Shown: one piece after another, positions 4,763 through 5,538 of the stretch
Layout: each line of letters opens with the position of its first letter
Position numbering within the stretch: the stretch's first letter is position 1
DNA from: Clostridia bacterium
Lineage (GTDB): Bacteria > Bacillota > Clostridia > Christensenellales > Borkfalkiaceae
DNA length: 5,538 nt
Direction of reading: 5' to 3'
Assembly (NCBI GenBank): GCA_900769545.1
Contig: CAAGGZ010000010.1
Coordinates: 1 to 5,538, forward strand
The notes under the pieces: model-generated
Told to the model about the DNA's origin: nothing
Databases searched by the model: none
The model's input: the letters and a program-made list of their open reading frames with translations, nothing else
Translations under genes and position numbers: made by a program

Positions 4763-5025
4763 TTTTTGTTTGCTCCGTTGTATATAGTAGCTTTTAAATC
4801 AATATCTATTTTGGATCCTGTTTCGTTCTCTAATCCGATCAAGTAGTCTGCGGTTGTGTTGAACACAAGGCATAATTTTTTTAATGCTGTTATAGTGGGT
4901 TCTTGTTTATCATTTTCCCAGTAAAAAACAGCAGATTGAGCTTGTTGAATTCTTTCGGCAAGCTCTTTTTGAGTCCATCTTTTTTCTTTTCTTAATTCTT
5001 TTATTCTTTCGCCAAATCCTTTCAT
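4759..5025 (-). CDS. XRE/Cro-CI family repressor (88 aa)
   Basis: Residues 8-62 form an HTH_3 domain: ERIKELRKEKRWTQKELAER, with helix-turn-helix helices near 18-25 and 29-37, the typical WE at 36-37, and the closing signature ITALKKLCLVFNTTADYLIGL (45-65). The C-terminal 23 residues are too short for a LexA/CI-type autoproteolysis domain, so SOS self-cleavage is not expected. The start at 5025 (MKGFGERIKELR) is chosen over in-frame ATGs at 5049 and 5070 because homologous HTH proteins begin here and the extra residues are unlike the family. The -10 TATAAT also ends seven bases before this ATG, leaving the longer starts upstream of transcription. No Shine-Dalgarno is present. It most likely binds the dyads at 5043-5105, repressing the rightward promoter and controlling itself. 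It overlaps the DUF2726 gene by 4 nt. Confidence 0.92.
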   Translation of the reverse strand: MKGFGERIKELRKEKRWTQKELAERIQQAQSAVFYWENDKQEPTITALKKLCLVFNTTADYLIGLENETGSKIDIDLKATIYNGANKK

Positions 5026-5040
5026 AAAAAAATTATAACA
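5026..5040 (-). promoter_or_regulatory. Extended -10 promoter for a leaderless repressor mRNA
   Basis: The minus strand reads TGTTATAAT at 5040-5032, a perfect extended -10 (TGnTATAAT), then six T residues, then the ATG at 5025. Initiation about seven bases after the hexamer would fall on the A of the ATG. The -35 position (about 5060-5055, CAATCA) is poor and lies in the leftmost operator dyad, so bound repressor could either block or assist polymerase. This resembles lambda PRM, which also has a weak -35 and gives a leaderless cI message. Confidence 0.6.
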
Positions 5041-5042
5041 AA

Positions 5043-5105
5043 TTTTCATAAAAATGATTGACAAAATCATAATTATGATTTATAATAAAATCACAAAAAT
5101 GATTT
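5043..5105. promoter_or_regulatory. Three-operator array for the XRE repressor
   Basis: The palindrome AAATCATAATTATGATTT at 5064-5081 is perfect over 18 bp. The same half-sites in the same AAATCA-N6-TGATTT spacing recur at 5088-5105 (AAATCA / TGATTT exact). A degenerate version lies at 5043-5060 (TTTTCA / TGATTG). Centres are 21 and 24 bp apart, about two helical turns each, so bound dimers would lie on similar faces. The central dyad sits between -35 and -10 of the rightward promoter, the right one covers its start point, and the left one overlaps the -35 regions of both promoters. Confidence 0.7.
5058..5086 (+). promoter_or_regulatory. Perfect consensus sigma-A promoter for the rightward genes
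   Basis: TTGACA at 5058-5063, exactly 17 bp, then TATAAT at 5081-5086. Both hexamers are perfect, so the promoter should be strong when the repressor is absent. The spacer is almost entirely the 18-bp operator palindrome. Transcription should begin near 5093, giving a leader of about 55 nt that ends in AAGGAG (5135-5140) before the ATG at 5149. Confidence 0.85.
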
Positions 5106-5148
5106 TTTTGAAATAAAAAAGTCCCGTATAGGGCAAGGAGTGTGTTTT

Positions 5149-5427
5149 ATGAGTGATTTTTTAGAAAAGTATGGATTTGCTATTTTTATAGGTTTTAGTC
5201 TTTTGTCTATGCTAATTCTGGTTGTTATTTGTGTCCCTTGGTTTGGGGTAGACTATCAAGTTTTTGCTTATACGCCAGGTGATACGAATTGTCTATTGCG
5301 TGTTACGGAACATAGATTGTTTTATGACAGGATACACGAAGAAATTGAACCCGTGTATGAATTCGGTGGAAATTGTTACGTTGAAATAGATAGCAAATAT
5401 GTTGAAGTAGGAGAGTTAATGAAATGA
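5149..5427 (+). CDS. Small membrane protein of unknown function (92 aa), repressor-controlled
   Basis: One hydrophobic helix covers residues 10-30 after a short charged start (MSDFLEKYG). It is followed by a soluble part of about 60 residues with two cysteines (48 and 76), several Tyr/Phe, and a strand-like acidic end (CYVEIDSKYVEVGELMK). I know no matching family. The ATG at 5149 is chosen because AAGGAG (5135-5140) lies eight bases before it; the in-frame GTG at 5140 overlaps that Shine-Dalgarno. It is the first gene after a perfect promoter governed by three operators, so it should be silent in the repressed state and strongly made on induction. The stop overlaps the next start (ATGA, 5424-5427), so the two are coupled. 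Confidence 0.75.
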   Translation: MSDFLEKYGFAIFIGFSLLSMLILVVICVPWFGVDYQVFAYTPGDTNCLLRVTEHRLFYDRIHEEIEPVYEFGGNCYVEIDSKYVEVGELMK

Positions 5428-5538
5428 CAACGAGTATAGAAGTTTGTATCTGTATATTTTTGGTAAGTGTAGCTGTTTTGTGCTTTGGAATTGCGCTTGG
5501 CTTTTACCAGCGCGTCGTTGATGATATCGCCGTTTTCC
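5424..5538 (+). CDS. Second small membrane protein, cut by the window end (at least 38 aa)
   Basis: An ATG at 5424 overlaps the preceding stop as ATGA, with GGAG at 5410-5413, ten bases upstream. The frame is open to the last base, giving 38 codons. Residues 7-27 (VCICIFLVSVAVLCFGIALGF) form a transmembrane helix, followed by YQRVVDDIAVF, the start of a soluble part. It is translationally coupled to the 92-aa gene and shares its promoter. No family is recognised from this fragment. Confidence 0.7.
   Translation, partial: MTTSIEVCICIFLVSVAVLCFGIALGFYQRVVDDIAVF

Noticed and set aside
5026..5070. Upstream ATG starts for the XRE repressor (5070 and 5049)
   Set aside because: They fall within the operators and ahead of the extended -10, lack Shine-Dalgarno sequences, and add residues foreign to the family.
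5121..5134. Small dyad CCC-GTATA-GGG in the leader of the 92-aa gene as a possible riboswitch or attenuator
   Set aside because: The stem is only three or four pairs and no terminator follows it.
1..5538. CRISPR array, tRNA, rRNA or insertion sequence
   Set aside because: I saw no regularly spaced repeats, cloverleaf, rRNA signature or transposase with terminal inverted repeats in the window.

Overview
The window looks like a chromosomal segment of a low-to-moderate GC Gram-positive bacterium, most likely a gut-type member of the Clostridia. The grounds are strong GGAGG-type ribosome-binding sites, sigma-A-type promoters, a Clostridia-like Xer recombinase next to hflX, and a Cys-rich mini-ferredoxin-like protein of a kind I associate with Firmicutes. 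The exact genus cannot be told from the sequence alone.

Layout, left to right. (i) 1-720, plus strand: a 61-aa eight-cysteine protein, a seven-codon mini-ORF with a good Shine-Dalgarno, and a very AT-rich orphan membrane-anchored protein, closed by a bidirectional terminator (740-772). (ii) 817-3111, minus strand: a two-gene unit of an intact XerC/D-type tyrosine recombinase followed 3 nt later by the ribosome-associated GTPase HflX. It is driven by a good promoter (3118-3147) whose start point falls on or next to the recombinase ATG, so the mRNA is predicted to be leaderless. (iii) 3148-3398: a gene-free spacer. (iv) 3399-3983, plus strand: a phage-type orphan DNA methyltransferase-like gene. 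(v) 4004-4218: a compact locus not explained by long ORFs. It holds a 23-codon gene on the minus strand with a perfect Shine-Dalgarno, encoding a hydrophobic peptide with the V-I-A-P-I core of Fst/Ldr type I toxins. A shared terminator lies at its 3' end, a stem in its leader partly hides the ribosome-binding site, and a plus-strand intrinsic terminator just upstream has no matching protein gene and is best explained by an antisense (antitoxin) RNA. (vi) 4217-5025, minus strand: an XRE/Cro-CI-type repressor overlapping by ATGA a membrane-tethered DUF2726 (nuclease-fold-like) protein. (vii) 5041-5105: a divergent control region with three 18-bp dyads (AAATCA-N6-TGATTT) around a perfect TTGACA-17-TATAAT promoter firing rightward, and a perfect extended -10 (TGTTATAAT) firing leftward into a leaderless repressor mRNA. 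(viii) 5149-5538, plus strand: two overlapping small membrane-protein genes under the repressible promoter, the second cut by the window end.

The right part (3399-5538) reads as the control end of a prophage or other integrated element: orphan methyltransferase, candidate type I toxin-antitoxin, repressor with a multi-operator divergent switch, and unknown small early genes. The repressor, DUF2726 protein and peptide toxin share one direction and could form one operon. The most notable candidates are the hidden peptide/antisense-RNA locus at 4004-4218 and the lambda-like switch with its leaderless repressor.
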